The notes under the pieces: generated by a model
What the model was told of the DNA's origin: nothing
The model's database searches: none
Seen by the model: only the letters and a program-made list of their open reading frames with translations
NCBI GenBank assembly: GCA_030598025.1
Contig: JAUVQS010000002.1
Span: 1 to 29,394, forward strand
DNA length: 29,394 nucleotides
DNA from: Acidimicrobiia bacterium
GTDB taxonomy: Bacteria; Actinomycetota; Acidimicrobiia; Spongiisociales; JAHEDJ01
Direction: 5' to 3'
Made by a program: the position numbers and the translations under genes
Shown here: piece by piece, positions 6,149 to 13,406 of the stretch
Layout: every line of letters begins with the position of its first letter
How positions within the stretch are numbered: the stretch's first letter is position 1

Positions 6149-7038
6149 TTCTCAAAACGTTAGCTCTGTTTCTCGCAGCTGTGGCTGTTACGGCCTGCTC
6201 CGCCGATGGCGAAGAGAGGCAGTCAATCGAGGTGGTTGCGACTACCTCGATTCTCGGAGACATCACCTCGAACGTCGTTGGCGATGGAGCGCTTCTCGAG
6301 GTGATCATGTCGCCGGGGGCCGACCCCCATGAGTTCGAGCCGTCTGCCCGTCAGGTGGCGTCCATCTTGTCGGCGGATCTCGTTGTTGCCAATGGCCTTG
6401 GCCTGGAGGAGAGCCTCGAAGATGTGTTGGATTCCGCCGTCGAGGAAGGTGTGGCGGTGATAGAGATCGGATCCGAGGTTGATCCGGTCCGTCTCACCGA
6501 TTCCGATGGATTCGATCCCCACGTCTGGCTCGACCCGGTGCGAATGGCTGGTGCCGTCGACTCGATCATCGCGGCGCTGGTTGAGCTCGATGCTTCCGTC
6601 GATTGGGCCGCGCAGGCTGCGCCGTATCGGCAAGAGCTGCTCGCGTTGGATACTTGGATCGGTCAACAGCTCGAATTCATCCCTCCGGATACAAGAGTTC
6701 TTCTCACCGGTCATCAGAACCTCGGCTACTTCGCCGATCGTTATGAGTTCAAGATCGTCGCCACGATTCTGCCGGGAGCGACGACGATGATTGAACCGAG
6801 CGCCTCGGGCTTCGCCGGCGTGATCGACGTTCTCGAAGCATCAGGCGCCCGGGCGGTCTTCACAGATTTCGGTGAGAGCCAGGCACTCGCCGAGCAATTG
6901 ATCGCGCAAGCGGATCGGGACGTGGCCGTCGTTCCCCTTCATCTAGGCGCTCTCGGAAGCGAGGGATCTGGCGCCGAGACCTATCTCGACGTGATGCGTT
7001 GGAACGTGGAGGCGATCCGGGCGGTGTTTGAGCAATGA
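6133..7038 (+). CDS. znuA: zinc ABC transporter substrate-binding lipoprotein (ZnuA-like)
   Basis: A 301-aa cluster A-I metal-binding protein. MRTTLILK followed by a hydrophobic stretch and the lipobox VTAC (Cys22) is a lipoprotein signal, so it is anchored outside the membrane. Metal ligands: His66 (PHEFEPS), His130 (DPHVWLDP) and His194 (GHQNLGYFADRYEF). A His at the third position is usual in zinc receptors, whereas several Mn receptors have Glu there. The long His-rich loop of many ZnuA proteins is absent. An in-frame ATG at 6127 lies within the TATAAT box, so I prefer 6133, which also gives the better signal peptide. It overlaps znuB by 4 bases (ATGA). Confidence 0.9.
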   Translation: MRTTLILKTLALFLAAVAVTACSADGEERQSIEVVATTSILGDITSNVVGDGALLEVIMSPGADPHEFEPSARQVASILSADLVVANGLGLEESLEDVLDSAVEEGVAVIEIGSEVDPVRLTDSDGFDPHVWLDPVRMAGAVDSIIAALVELDASVDWAAQAAPYRQELLALDTWIGQQLEFIPPDTRVLLTGHQNLGYFADRYEFKIVATILPGATTMIEPSASGFAGVIDVLEASGARAVFTDFGESQALAEQLIAQADRDVAVVPLHLGALGSEGSGAETYLDVMRWNVEAIRAVFEQ

Positions 7039-7859
7039 GTTGGCTCACCGATCCATTCTCGAATGATTTCATGATGCAAGCGCTGCTGGCTGGGTCCCTG
7101 GCCGTCGTCACTACATCTCTCATCGGCACCTGGGTGGTACTGCGCGGATTGAGCTTCATGGGCGACGCTATGGCACACGGCGTCCTCCCGGGTATTGCGC
7201 TGGCGTTTGTTTGGGGGTTCGATCTGACCATCGGTGCGGCGATGAGCGCCCTGATCATGATTGCGGGGATCGAGTATGTGCACCGTCGCGCCAGACTGAG
7301 CGAAGATACCGCCATTGGGTTGCTCTTCGTCGGAATGCTGGCCCTGGGTGTGATCATCATGTCGAGGGCCCCGTCCTTCGCCGGCAGCCTGACCGGGTTC
7401 TTGTTCGGGAACATCCTCGCCGTCGGTCAATCCGACCTGATCATCCAGGCCGTCGCCGCCGGGATCACCGCTCTGGCCGTGGCCGTGTTCTATCGCCCGT
7501 TTCTCGTCTTGTCGTTCAATGAGGACAAGGCAGAGGTGTTGGGCCTGCGACCACGGGTTGCTCATACAGTGATGCTCGGTCTGCTTACCCTCGCCATCGT
7601 CACCTCGTTTCGAGTGGTGGGAAACCTCCTCGTGTTTGGCTTCCTGGTGGCACCCCCTGCAACAGCATCTCTTCTCGTGCGTCGAGTTCCGACGATGATG
7701 ATCACCGCCGTGATCATCGGCATCGCCACCGTCGGAGGCGGCTTGCTGCTGACGTGGCACGCCGATACGGCTGCCGGGGCAAGCATCGCCGGCGCCTCTG
7801 TGGCCGTCTTCTTTTTCGTTCTGATCGCGCGTCAGATCGTTGAAGCCGTGCGTCGATGA
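7035..7859 (+). CDS. znuB: zinc ABC transporter permease (ZnuB-like)
   Basis: A 274-aa ABC-3 family permease with about eight hydrophobic helices. Family landmarks are LRGLSFMGDAMAHGVLPGIAL (about 35-56), the SFNEDKAEVLGLRPR coupling region (about 157-171) that contacts the ATPase, and GFLVAPPATASLLVRR (about 201-216). It forms the membrane channel that passes zinc from ZnuA, powered by the ZnuC ATPase encoded at 4860-5678 on the other strand. The ATG overlaps the znuA stop by 4 bases. Nothing of the transport complex is missing from this locus. Confidence 0.92.
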   Translation: MSWLTDPFSNDFMMQALLAGSLAVVTTSLIGTWVVLRGLSFMGDAMAHGVLPGIALAFVWGFDLTIGAAMSALIMIAGIEYVHRRARLSEDTAIGLLFVGMLALGVIIMSRAPSFAGSLTGFLFGNILAVGQSDLIIQAVAAGITALAVAVFYRPFLVLSFNEDKAEVLGLRPRVAHTVMLGLLTLAIVTSFRVVGNLLVFGFLVAPPATASLLVRRVPTMMITAVIIGIATVGGGLLLTWHADTAAGASIAGASVAVFFFVLIARQIVEAVRR

Positions 7860-7928
7860 TGATTTGAAGATGTGTCGCAATGCTCAGGTGCGTCTAGCAT
7901 TCTGGCCCGTCGACTACTGAACCCTCCC

Positions 7929-9050
7929 ATGACTCATTCACGAACTATTCGTATATTGCTTTCCATCGCCTCCGGCATCCTCTTCGTGGTCGCCGTGGCC
8001 GGCTTGCGCGTCGGTATGGCCTATTGGTCTATCGATCGAGATGAGTTCGATCCCGATGCTGCTCGTGAGCGAATCGAGGAAGCCGCCGGTGACTCTTCGG
8101 CGCTCAACAACGGGCCTGACGGCGACGGCTCACAAACCGACTCGGACCCACTCTTCCTGAACGATCTCGACTTCGAGCTGACCGATGATGGACTTGCCCC
8201 GGAGAACCCCGATATCGGTGAGCACATCGTGCTGCCGGACATGAGCAGTCCAAGGCTTCCGGACAACATGTTCACCTCCTACGTTCTGATCGGGGCCGAT
8301 CTGAGTGGCTACCTGGCCGACACGATCATCCTGGTGCTGCTGCCGTCCGATGGGTCGGTGCCGATTCTCGCCAGCCTGCCAAGGGATCTGTATCTGCCGA
8401 CCGCCTGTGGCGGGGAGTACGCCAGGATCAACTCGACACTCGGTGGGTGCAAGGGGGTGGCTTCGGGGCCGGAGCTTCTCTCGCTGACCGTCGAGGACTT
8501 CACCGGCATCTCCATCGATCACTTTGCGCAGGTCGGGTTTACCGGTTTCGCTCAGATCATCGACGTGCTGGGCGGCGTCCAGGTATGTGTCGATTATCCA
8601 ACCAGAGATATCAAAGCCGAGCTCGACATCGAAGCCGGCTGCATCCAGGCAGACGGAGCGACGACACTCGCCTGGGTACGATCGCGTAGTCCGGAACAAC
8701 TCGTCGACGGGGTGTGGGGCCGTGTCTCCGGAGCGAGTGATTTCTCTCGCCAGAGCCATCAGCACGATGTCTTGCTTCAGCTGTTCTCAAAGATGAGCTC
8801 ATTCGGATCATTGACCGCCGTCGGCGAGGTGGCACAACAGGTAGCCAACTCGGCCAGGCTTGACAGCGCATTCTCGATCGGCGATGCCGTTTCCCTCGCC
8901 TGGTCTTACCGGAGCGTGGACTCGTCGAGTCTCAAGGTTGTTCGCCTGTCATACGAGAACTACCGGACTTTCGATGGAGCGCAGGTGTTGCTTCCATCGG
9001 TGACCTTCGCCGAATCTCTGGTCAAGGTCTATCCGGCGATCGCCGGCTAG
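7929..9050 (+). CDS. LytR-CpsA-Psr (LCP) family cell-wall ligase
   Basis: A 373-aa protein with one N-terminal membrane anchor (about residues 8-28), an acidic Ser/Asp-rich linker to about 100, and the LCP catalytic domain. Domain motifs are ILASLPRDLYLP (Arg and Asp of the active site), INSTLGGC, IDHFAQVGFTGFAQIIDVLG, a D-Y-P motif and TLAWVRSRSPEQL. LCP enzymes transfer undecaprenyl-linked glycopolymers to peptidoglycan on the outer face of the membrane. The open frame extends to a GTG at 7872, but the ATG at 7929 gives a clean signal anchor. A TAGCAT hexamer at 7895-7900 is a possible -10. It stands alone, so the polymer is unknown. Confidence 0.9.
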   Translation: MTHSRTIRILLSIASGILFVVAVAGLRVGMAYWSIDRDEFDPDAARERIEEAAGDSSALNNGPDGDGSQTDSDPLFLNDLDFELTDDGLAPENPDIGEHIVLPDMSSPRLPDNMFTSYVLIGADLSGYLADTIILVLLPSDGSVPILASLPRDLYLPTACGGEYARINSTLGGCKGVASGPELLSLTVEDFTGISIDHFAQVGFTGFAQIIDVLGGVQVCVDYPTRDIKAELDIEAGCIQADGATTLAWVRSRSPEQLVDGVWGRVSGASDFSRQSHQHDVLLQLFSKMSSFGSLTAVGEVAQQVANSARLDSAFSIGDAVSLAWSYRSVDSSSLKVVRLSYENYRTFDGAQVLLPSVTFAESLVKVYPAIAG

Positions 9051-9063
9051 ACATCTCATTCGA

Positions 9064-9085
9064 GTTGCCCACTTCGATGGGCGAC
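9064..9085. terminator. hairpin after the LCP gene
   Basis: A stem of 8 pairs including one G-U: GTT-GCCCA (9064-9071) with TGGGC-GAC (9078-9085) around a 6-nt loop. It begins 14 bp after the LCP stop. No T-run follows, so its termination role is an inference from position. Confidence 0.45.
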
Positions 9086-9121
9086 GCTCGCGAGCGCGAT
9101 CGCGACAACCGGTCCCCTCGG

Positions 9122-9127
9122 TAGAGT
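9122..9127 (+). promoter_or_regulatory. -10 box of leaderless ROK kinase gene
   Basis: TAGAGT, then exactly 6 nt, then the ATG at 9134, so +1 coincides with the start codon. There is no Shine-Dalgarno. No -35 was recognised. Confidence 0.5.
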
Positions 9128-9133
9128 CCCTCC

Positions 9134-10030
9134 ATGCGCATCGGTATTGATCTGGGCGGTACGAAGATCGAAGCAATCGCGCTCGACGATGTTGGTGAGG
9201 AACTAGTCCGGCATCGCACGCCAACGCCCAGGTCGGACTACGACGGAATCATCAGCGCGATCGTCGACCTCGTCGGACAACTCGAAAGCGAGTTGGGAGC
9301 TACTGCGACCGTAGGCGTCGGTCACCCCGGGTCGACCTCGCCCGCGACGGGCTTGATCAAGAACTCCAACTCGACGGTCCTGCTCGGGCGAACGCTGGGG
9401 CACGATCTTTCGAGGGCCCTGGGCCGGCAGGTGCGTTTAGCCAACGATGCCGACTGCTTTGCTCTGTCCGAAGCAGCAGACGGGGGCGCCGCCGGGTGCT
9501 CATCGGTTTTCGGTGCAATTCTCGGCACTGGAGTTGGCGGCGGCGTCGTAATCGGAGGGCGCCTCGTCGAGGGCCCGAACGCGATAGGAGGGGAATGGGG
9601 ACACAATCCGCTCCCTCCCAGCTCCGTGGAACTCGCCGCACCACTCGAGTGCTATTGCGGCAAATCGGGCTGTGTCGAGAAGTACCTGTCCGGTCCGGGA
9701 TTGGCTGCCGACCACGCCATGGCAACGGGTGATCAGATTGAGCCGGTCGAGATCATACGGGCTGCCCTGAGTGGCGACGTCGAAGCGGCTGCAACGATGA
9801 ATCGCTACTACGAGCGACTGGCCGCCGGACTGGCCGTGGTTCTCAACATCCTCGATCCGGAAGTCGTGGTGCTGGGCGGCGGGCTCTCAAACATCGACAC
9901 CCTGTATGAAGAGGTGCCACGTCGGTGGAGTGCCTACGTATTCAGCGACCGGGTGGACACTCGGCTGGTAAAGAACGTTCACGGCGATTCCAGCGGTGTC
10001 AGAGGCGCAGCCTGGCTCTGGAATGATTGA
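9134..10030 (+). CDS. ROK-family sugar kinase
   Basis: A 298-aa ROK kinase. The phosphate loop is IDLGGTKIEA (5-14), the catalytic Asp105 is in LANDADCFA, the second phosphate motif is GTGVGGGVV (131-139), and GGEWGHNPLP gives His157. His157 together with Cys173, Cys175 and Cys180 (CYCGKSGC) forms the ROK structural zinc site. No N-terminal helix-turn-helix is present, so it is an enzyme rather than a repressor. It phosphorylates a hexose such as glucose, fructose or N-acetylglucosamine with ATP; the GEWGHNPLP and CVEKYLSG segments most resemble the fructokinase (Mak)/NagK branch, but the substrate is not decidable. It is monocistronic, ending before a hairpin. Confidence 0.9.
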   Translation: MRIGIDLGGTKIEAIALDDVGEELVRHRTPTPRSDYDGIISAIVDLVGQLESELGATATVGVGHPGSTSPATGLIKNSNSTVLLGRTLGHDLSRALGRQVRLANDADCFALSEAADGGAAGCSSVFGAILGTGVGGGVVIGGRLVEGPNAIGGEWGHNPLPPSSVELAAPLECYCGKSGCVEKYLSGPGLAADHAMATGDQIEPVEIIRAALSGDVEAAATMNRYYERLAAGLAVVLNILDPEVVVLGGGLSNIDTLYEEVPRRWSAYVFSDRVDTRLVKNVHGDSSGVRGAAWLWND

Positions 10031-10040
10031 GAAGTCTCAG

Positions 10041-10054
10041 GTTCTGAGTTCTGA
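10041..10054 (+). repeat. two tandem copies of the heptamer GTTCTGA
   Basis: GTTCTGA at 10041-10047 and 10048-10054, preceded by the related TCTCAG. It lies in the convergent gap between the ROK kinase and the small membrane protein. It is short, and noteworthy only because every tandem repeat in this window has a 7-base unit. Confidence 0.55.
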
Positions 10055-10059
10055 GTGAA

Positions 10060-10082
10060 GTCGCGTCGTTATACGACGCGAC
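10060..10082. terminator. 10-bp perfect hairpin, probable bidirectional terminator
   Basis: GTCGCGTCGT (10060-10069), loop TAT, ACGACGCGAC (10073-10082). It lies between the convergent stops at 10030 and 10100, the classic place for a shared terminator, but has no U-tract on either strand. Confidence 0.6.
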
Positions 10083-10099
10083 GCAGCCGCTTCTCCCGA

Positions 10100-10366
10100 T
10101 CACTTCTCCCGGCCCGCCAGGATGTAGAAGATCAGCCCCAGCAGCGGGGCAAAGGCCACGACGAGAATCCAGAGGACCTTCGTTCCCGACGACTTCTTGT
10201 CAGAACCGACGATGTCGACGATCGCCCAGATGACGACGATCAGGTGAATCAATCCGAACAGACCGCCCGTGAACGTATTGGGTCGGAGGGCTTTGGGTAC
10301 GGGACTACACGCTGCCAGAGCCATCGAGGCGCCGGCGAGTGCCAGGGCATGTTTGTAGGTCTTCAC
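10100..10366 (-). CDS. small PLDc_N (cardiolipin synthase N-terminal-like) membrane protein
   Basis: An 88-aa protein. The N-terminus resembles a lipoprotein signal (MKTYKHALALAGASMALAAC, lipobox LAAC). Two membrane helices follow: FGLIHLIVVIWAIVDIV and the segment VLWILVVAFAPLLGLIFYIL. A charged loop KKSSGTK and the Trp-Ile-Leu...Pro-Leu-Leu-Gly pattern are typical of PLDc_N proteins. No catalytic domain is present, so it is the stand-alone membrane form; its function is unknown. The GTG start at 10366 has a TAGCCT -10 box 7 nt upstream and no Shine-Dalgarno. Confidence 0.8.
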   Translation of the reverse strand: MKTYKHALALAGASMALAACSPVPKALRPNTFTGGLFGLIHLIVVIWAIVDIVGSDKKSSGTKVLWILVVAFAPLLGLIFYILAGREK

Positions 10367-10373
10367 AGGACCG

Positions 10374-10379
10374 AGGCTA
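10374..10379 (-). promoter_or_regulatory. -10 box of the PLDc_N gene
   Basis: TAGCCT on the minus strand lies 7 nt before the GTG at 10366. The identical hexamer serves the arsR-type gene (3586-3591) and lies upstream of the methyltransferase (25327-25332). Confidence 0.5.
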
Positions 10380-10427
10380 GCAAGGGGCCGTGAGCGTTGA
10401 GCTTTGCGCAGCCTCGATCGCCGGTGG

Positions 10428-11732
10428 CTATCGAGCCGCTACTTCTAGATCTGCCAATCGTTCGAACACGATTCCCGAATTGCGCAGGAATCTGTCGGTG
10501 GAGAAGCAATCGGCCAGGGCCTCATCGTCGAGAGCCATGTCCGGATCGGCTGCTAGTAGTTCCTGAAGGTCGGCGCCCTCGTCCCAACTGCGCATGGCGC
10601 TGCGCTGCACCACCCGATACGCATCGTCGCGGGTCATCCCCGACTCGATGAGAGAGAGGAGGACCGCCTGACTGAACACCAGGCCGTTCGTACCGGCCAA
10701 ATTCGACAACATGCGATCGGTGTCCACGACGAGGTTGTCGACGAGATCGGTGAACTTGGCGAGCATGTAGTCGAGTGCCAGGCAGGCGTCCGCCAGCACG
10801 ACACGTTCGGCCGATGAATGGCTGATATCTCGCTCGTGCCACAACGCCACGTTCTCGAGGCCAACCTGCGCGTACCCTCGCAGCAGTCGGGCCATGCCGG
10901 TCATGCGTTCCGACAGGATCGGGTTGCGCTTGTGGGGCATAGCGGAAGACCCCTTTTGCCCCTTTCCAAACGCCTCGCGGGCCTCGCCGACCTCGCTCCG
11001 CTGAAGATGTCGAACTTCCGTAGCGAAACGTTCGATCGAGGCGCCCACCAGTGCGATCGTCTGGAGAAACTCGGCGTGCCGATCACGGTGGGTGACTTGC
11101 GAAGAGGCGGGCTCCGGGCTGAGTCCGAGACGGTCGCAGACGTACCGCTCGACGGAGGGTGGTGTATGGGCATAAGTGCCGACCGCGCCGCTGATCTTCC
11201 CGACTGAGACCGCCGACCGGGCGCGGGTCATTCGGTCGTGGTCGCGAGCGATCTCGAAAGCCCACGTGGCGAGTTTGAGTCCAAAGGTTGTGGGCTCTGC
11301 CCAGATCCCGTGGGTCCGTCCGAGCATGACTGTGTTGCGGTGATCGAGTGCGCGAGCTTTGACGACGGCGAAGAGGTCCTCGATGCGCTCGATTAGAAGA
11401 TCGGCAGCTTCGACCATCCGGGCGCCGTTGGCGGTGTCGAGAACGTCGGACGAGGTGAGCCCGTAATGCACCCACTCGCCACCTGTGGAGGTAGACGCAG
11501 CGAGGAGATCGACGAACGCGGCGACATCATGGTTGGTGACCTTTTCTCGCTCGTCGACGTCGGCGGCCGTCACCGACGGTGCAGCCCGAACGGCCTCGGC
11601 GGCCCCGGCGGGCGCAACCCCGAGTTGTGCCCACGCCTCAACAACCAGTGTTTCAACCTCTTGCCAGATCTCGAACTTGCGATCTTCAGACCAGACGGCG
11701 GACATCCGGGGGAGTGAGTAGCGCGGAATCAT
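10428..11732 (-). CDS. purB: adenylosuccinate lyase PurB
   Basis: A 434-aa member of the fumarase/aspartase superfamily. It shows TNHDVAAFV (about 66-74), HYGLTSSDVLDT (89-100), the general-acid region LGRTHGIWAEPTTFG (137-151), THRDRHAEF, and the flexible signature loop KGSSAMPHKRNPILSE (260-275). It cleaves SAICAR to AICAR plus fumarate, and adenylosuccinate to AMP plus fumarate, so it acts downstream of both PurC and PurA encoded in this window. It is monocistronic and divergent from the YbjQ pair (82-bp gap). GATCAT 6 nt before the ATG is a weak -10 candidate; no Shine-Dalgarno is visible. Confidence 0.97.
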   Translation of the reverse strand: MIPRYSLPRMSAVWSEDRKFEIWQEVETLVVEAWAQLGVAPAGAAEAVRAAPSVTAADVDEREKVTNHDVAAFVDLLAASTSTGGEWVHYGLTSSDVLDTANGARMVEAADLLIERIEDLFAVVKARALDHRNTVMLGRTHGIWAEPTTFGLKLATWAFEIARDHDRMTRARSAVSVGKISGAVGTYAHTPPSVERYVCDRLGLSPEPASSQVTHRDRHAEFLQTIALVGASIERFATEVRHLQRSEVGEAREAFGKGQKGSSAMPHKRNPILSERMTGMARLLRGYAQVGLENVALWHERDISHSSAERVVLADACLALDYMLAKFTDLVDNLVVDTDRMLSNLAGTNGLVFSQAVLLSLIESGMTRDDAYRVVQRSAMRSWDEGADLQELLAADPDMALDDEALADCFSTDRFLRNSGIVFERLADLEVAAR

Positions 11733-11781
11733 GGGTCAATGATCGCACACTGCGCGGAAAACTGATTCGCATGGATTTCGA

Positions 11782-11787
11782 TAGAGT
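11782..11787 (+). promoter_or_regulatory. -10 candidate for the YbjQ-PrsW-AlkX gene group
   Basis: TAGAGT, identical to the ROK kinase -10. Here transcription would start near 11794, leaving a leader that contains the GAGGA Shine-Dalgarno at 11804-11808, 6 nt before the ATG at 11815. So this unit would have a normal leader. Confidence 0.4.
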
Positions 11788-11814
11788 GCCGGTACGCAGC
11801 ACTGAGGAAACAGA

Positions 11815-12234
11815 ATGATTGTCGTCAACACTGAAACGATTCCCGGGTACGAGATTGTCGCGGTCAAGGGCCTGGTCCAGGGAAACACCATCCGTGCCAA
11901 GCATCTCGGCCGGGACATAACGGCCAGCCTCAAGAACCTGGTCGGCGGTGAACTGACCCAGTACACGGAACTTCTGACCGAATCCCGTCGGCAGGCAGTC
12001 GAGCGGATGATCCAGCAGGCTCAGGAACTCGGCGCCGACGCCATTGTCAACGTCAGGTTCACGACCTCGTCCATCGCCGCCGGAGCAGCTGAGCTTTACG
12101 CATATGGAACGGCGGTGACAACCGTTGGTTCTACGGCGACACCCTCAGCCGGCTCGTTCTCACCGCCGCCGGCCACACCGCGCTCGACCGGTGGACCTGG
12201 TTCGGTACCTCCCCCGCCACCCTCGGTGGACTAG
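11815..12234 (+). CDS. YbjQ (UPF0145)-family protein
   Basis: A 139-aa protein. Residues 1-105 are a YbjQ-type domain: IVVNTETIPGYEIVAVKGLV, then ELTQYTELLTESRRQAVERM, ELGADAIVNVRFTTS and ELYAYGTAV. The family forms pentameric or decameric rings and is often labelled 'heavy-metal-binding', but no function is established. Residues 106-139 are a low-complexity Ser/Pro tail (SPPPATPRSTGGPGS and PPPPPS), which is unusual for this family. GAGGA 6 nt upstream supports the start. The stop is followed directly by the ATG of the paralogue at 12235, so the two are co-translated. Confidence 0.88.
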   Translation: MIVVNTETIPGYEIVAVKGLVQGNTIRAKHLGRDITASLKNLVGGELTQYTELLTESRRQAVERMIQQAQELGADAIVNVRFTTSSIAAGAAELYAYGTAVTTVGSTATPSAGSFSPPPATPRSTGGPGSVPPPPPSVD

Positions 12235-12711
12235 ATGGAAATCCTCATACAGATCGTTGTTCCGCTGGCGTCTGTGGTCGTGCTGCTGATGCTCGGATTC
12301 ACTATTGGACGGACGAGGGAACGACGCCACTTTGCCGATCTCGAACATCGTGAGGCGACCAACAGCAAGTTCCTGGTGACGAACCTCAAGACGGTCCCAC
12401 CGGGAATGCAGCCGCAGACCGCCACACTTGTGCTGGGAGCAACCGTCATTGCCTCCGACTACCTCAAGACGTTCCTCTCGGGTTTTCGGATGATCTTCGG
12501 CGGAGAGATGAAGTCGTATTCATCGATGATCGAACGGGCGCGCCGTGAAGCACGGCTCCGCATGATCGAATCTGCCCGGGCGGCCGGCGCCATGGCTGTG
12601 ATCAACATTCGGTTTGAAACCTCGAATGTCTCGGGAACGACGGGACGCAACGCCGCCCCCATGAGTGAAGTGCTGTGTTACGGAACGGCGCTTCTCCCGT
12701 CCGGCCACTGA
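12235..12711 (+). CDS. membrane-anchored YbjQ-like protein
   Basis: A 158-aa protein with an N-terminal transmembrane helix (about residues 4-25), a basic stop (GRTRERRHFADLEHRE), and a YbjQ-type domain from about 45: FLVTNLKTVPPGM, ATVIASDYLKTFLSGFRMIFGGEM, YSSMIERARREARLRMIESA and GAMAVINIRFETS. It is a diverged paralogue of the preceding gene, sitting 0 bp after its stop, with the domain presumably on the cytosolic side. The pair may form mixed rings tethered to the membrane (inference). The function is unknown. Confidence 0.85.
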   Translation: MEILIQIVVPLASVVVLLMLGFTIGRTRERRHFADLEHREATNSKFLVTNLKTVPPGMQPQTATLVLGATVIASDYLKTFLSGFRMIFGGEMKSYSSMIERARREARLRMIESARAAGAMAVINIRFETSNVSGTTGRNAAPMSEVLCYGTALLPSGH

Positions 12712-12716
12712 AGGTT

Positions 12717-13406
12717 GTGAACCACGTGCCGGGTGTCGAATCCGACCCTCCTTTGGCGAGCGACGCCCCGGATGACCCCTCTCACTGGGAAGGCACCGGT
12801 GATGAGCCGGCATTGCGGTGGACGGGCCGCACCGACCTGCCGACCTTCAGTTCGATCTACCGGGAGCGCCTCGCCGAGACAACGGATTCACAACGCTGGG
12901 CTGCCGTTGTCCTGGCCATCATCGTGGCCGGCCCGTTCGCCATCCTGGGAGCCTTCATGGGAGCCGGCGGCACCGCGAGTTTCGCCATCCTGCTGGTCGT
13001 CATTGCGCTCGGCCCACTGGCCGAGGAGGTTCTCAAAGCGTCGGGTGCCCTCTACCTGGCGGAACAGCGACCATGGCTCGTTCCGGCCGGTTGGGTGCTT
13101 CCACTGATCACGCTGGCCGCGGGCCTGGTGTTCGCCGCTATCGAAAACGTCGTCTATCTCAACATCTACATCCCCGACCCGACTGCGGAGATGATCAGAT
13201 GGCGGTGGATCGCCGGCCCGTTGCTTCACGGCGGTGCTTCATTCATTGCCGGACTGGGCGTGCGCAGGATGTGGACGATCACCGATCGGGATGGCATCGT
13301 CCCGCGGTTCCGGTACGCGGCTCCCTACCTCATTGCCGCCGTCGTCGTGCACGGCCTGTACAACCTGACCGTCACGCTGCTCGAAGTGGCGGATGTGATC
13401 TTTTGA
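12717..13406 (+). CDS. PrsW-like intramembrane metalloprotease family protein
   Basis: About 229 aa with six or seven membrane helices after a polar N-terminus of about 55 residues. The conserved motifs are LAEEVLKASGAL (Glu103-Glu104), FAAIENVVYL (Glu143), LLHGGASF (His171) and VVHGLYN (His212). This is the Glu-Glu/Glu/His/His pattern of the PrsW/CPBP-like group of membrane-embedded proteases, which in other bacteria cleave anti-sigma factors. No anti-sigma factor is visible nearby. The start is uncertain: GTG at 12717 or 12726 (the frame is open to 12675). The TGA stop overlaps the next gene's TTG by 4 bases (TTGA). Confidence 0.85.
   Translation: MNHVPGVESDPPLASDAPDDPSHWEGTGDEPALRWTGRTDLPTFSSIYRERLAETTDSQRWAAVVLAIIVAGPFAILGAFMGAGGTASFAILLVVIALGPLAEEVLKASGALYLAEQRPWLVPAGWVLPLITLAAGLVFAAIENVVYLNIYIPDPTAEMIRWRWIAGPLLHGGASFIAGLGVRRMWTITDRDGIVPRFRYAAPYLIAAVVVHGLYNLTVTLLEVADVIF

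Noticed and set aside
4860..7859. ZnuC as an orphan ATPase unrelated to ZnuAB
   Set aside because: It overlaps the regulator whose operators control znuA, and all three parts of one transporter occur exactly once here. A divergent split of one system is the simpler reading.
6981..7880. 299-aa open frame opposite znuB
   Set aside because: It is a low-complexity His/Gln/Asp-rich translation typical of the antisense of a hydrophobic permease.
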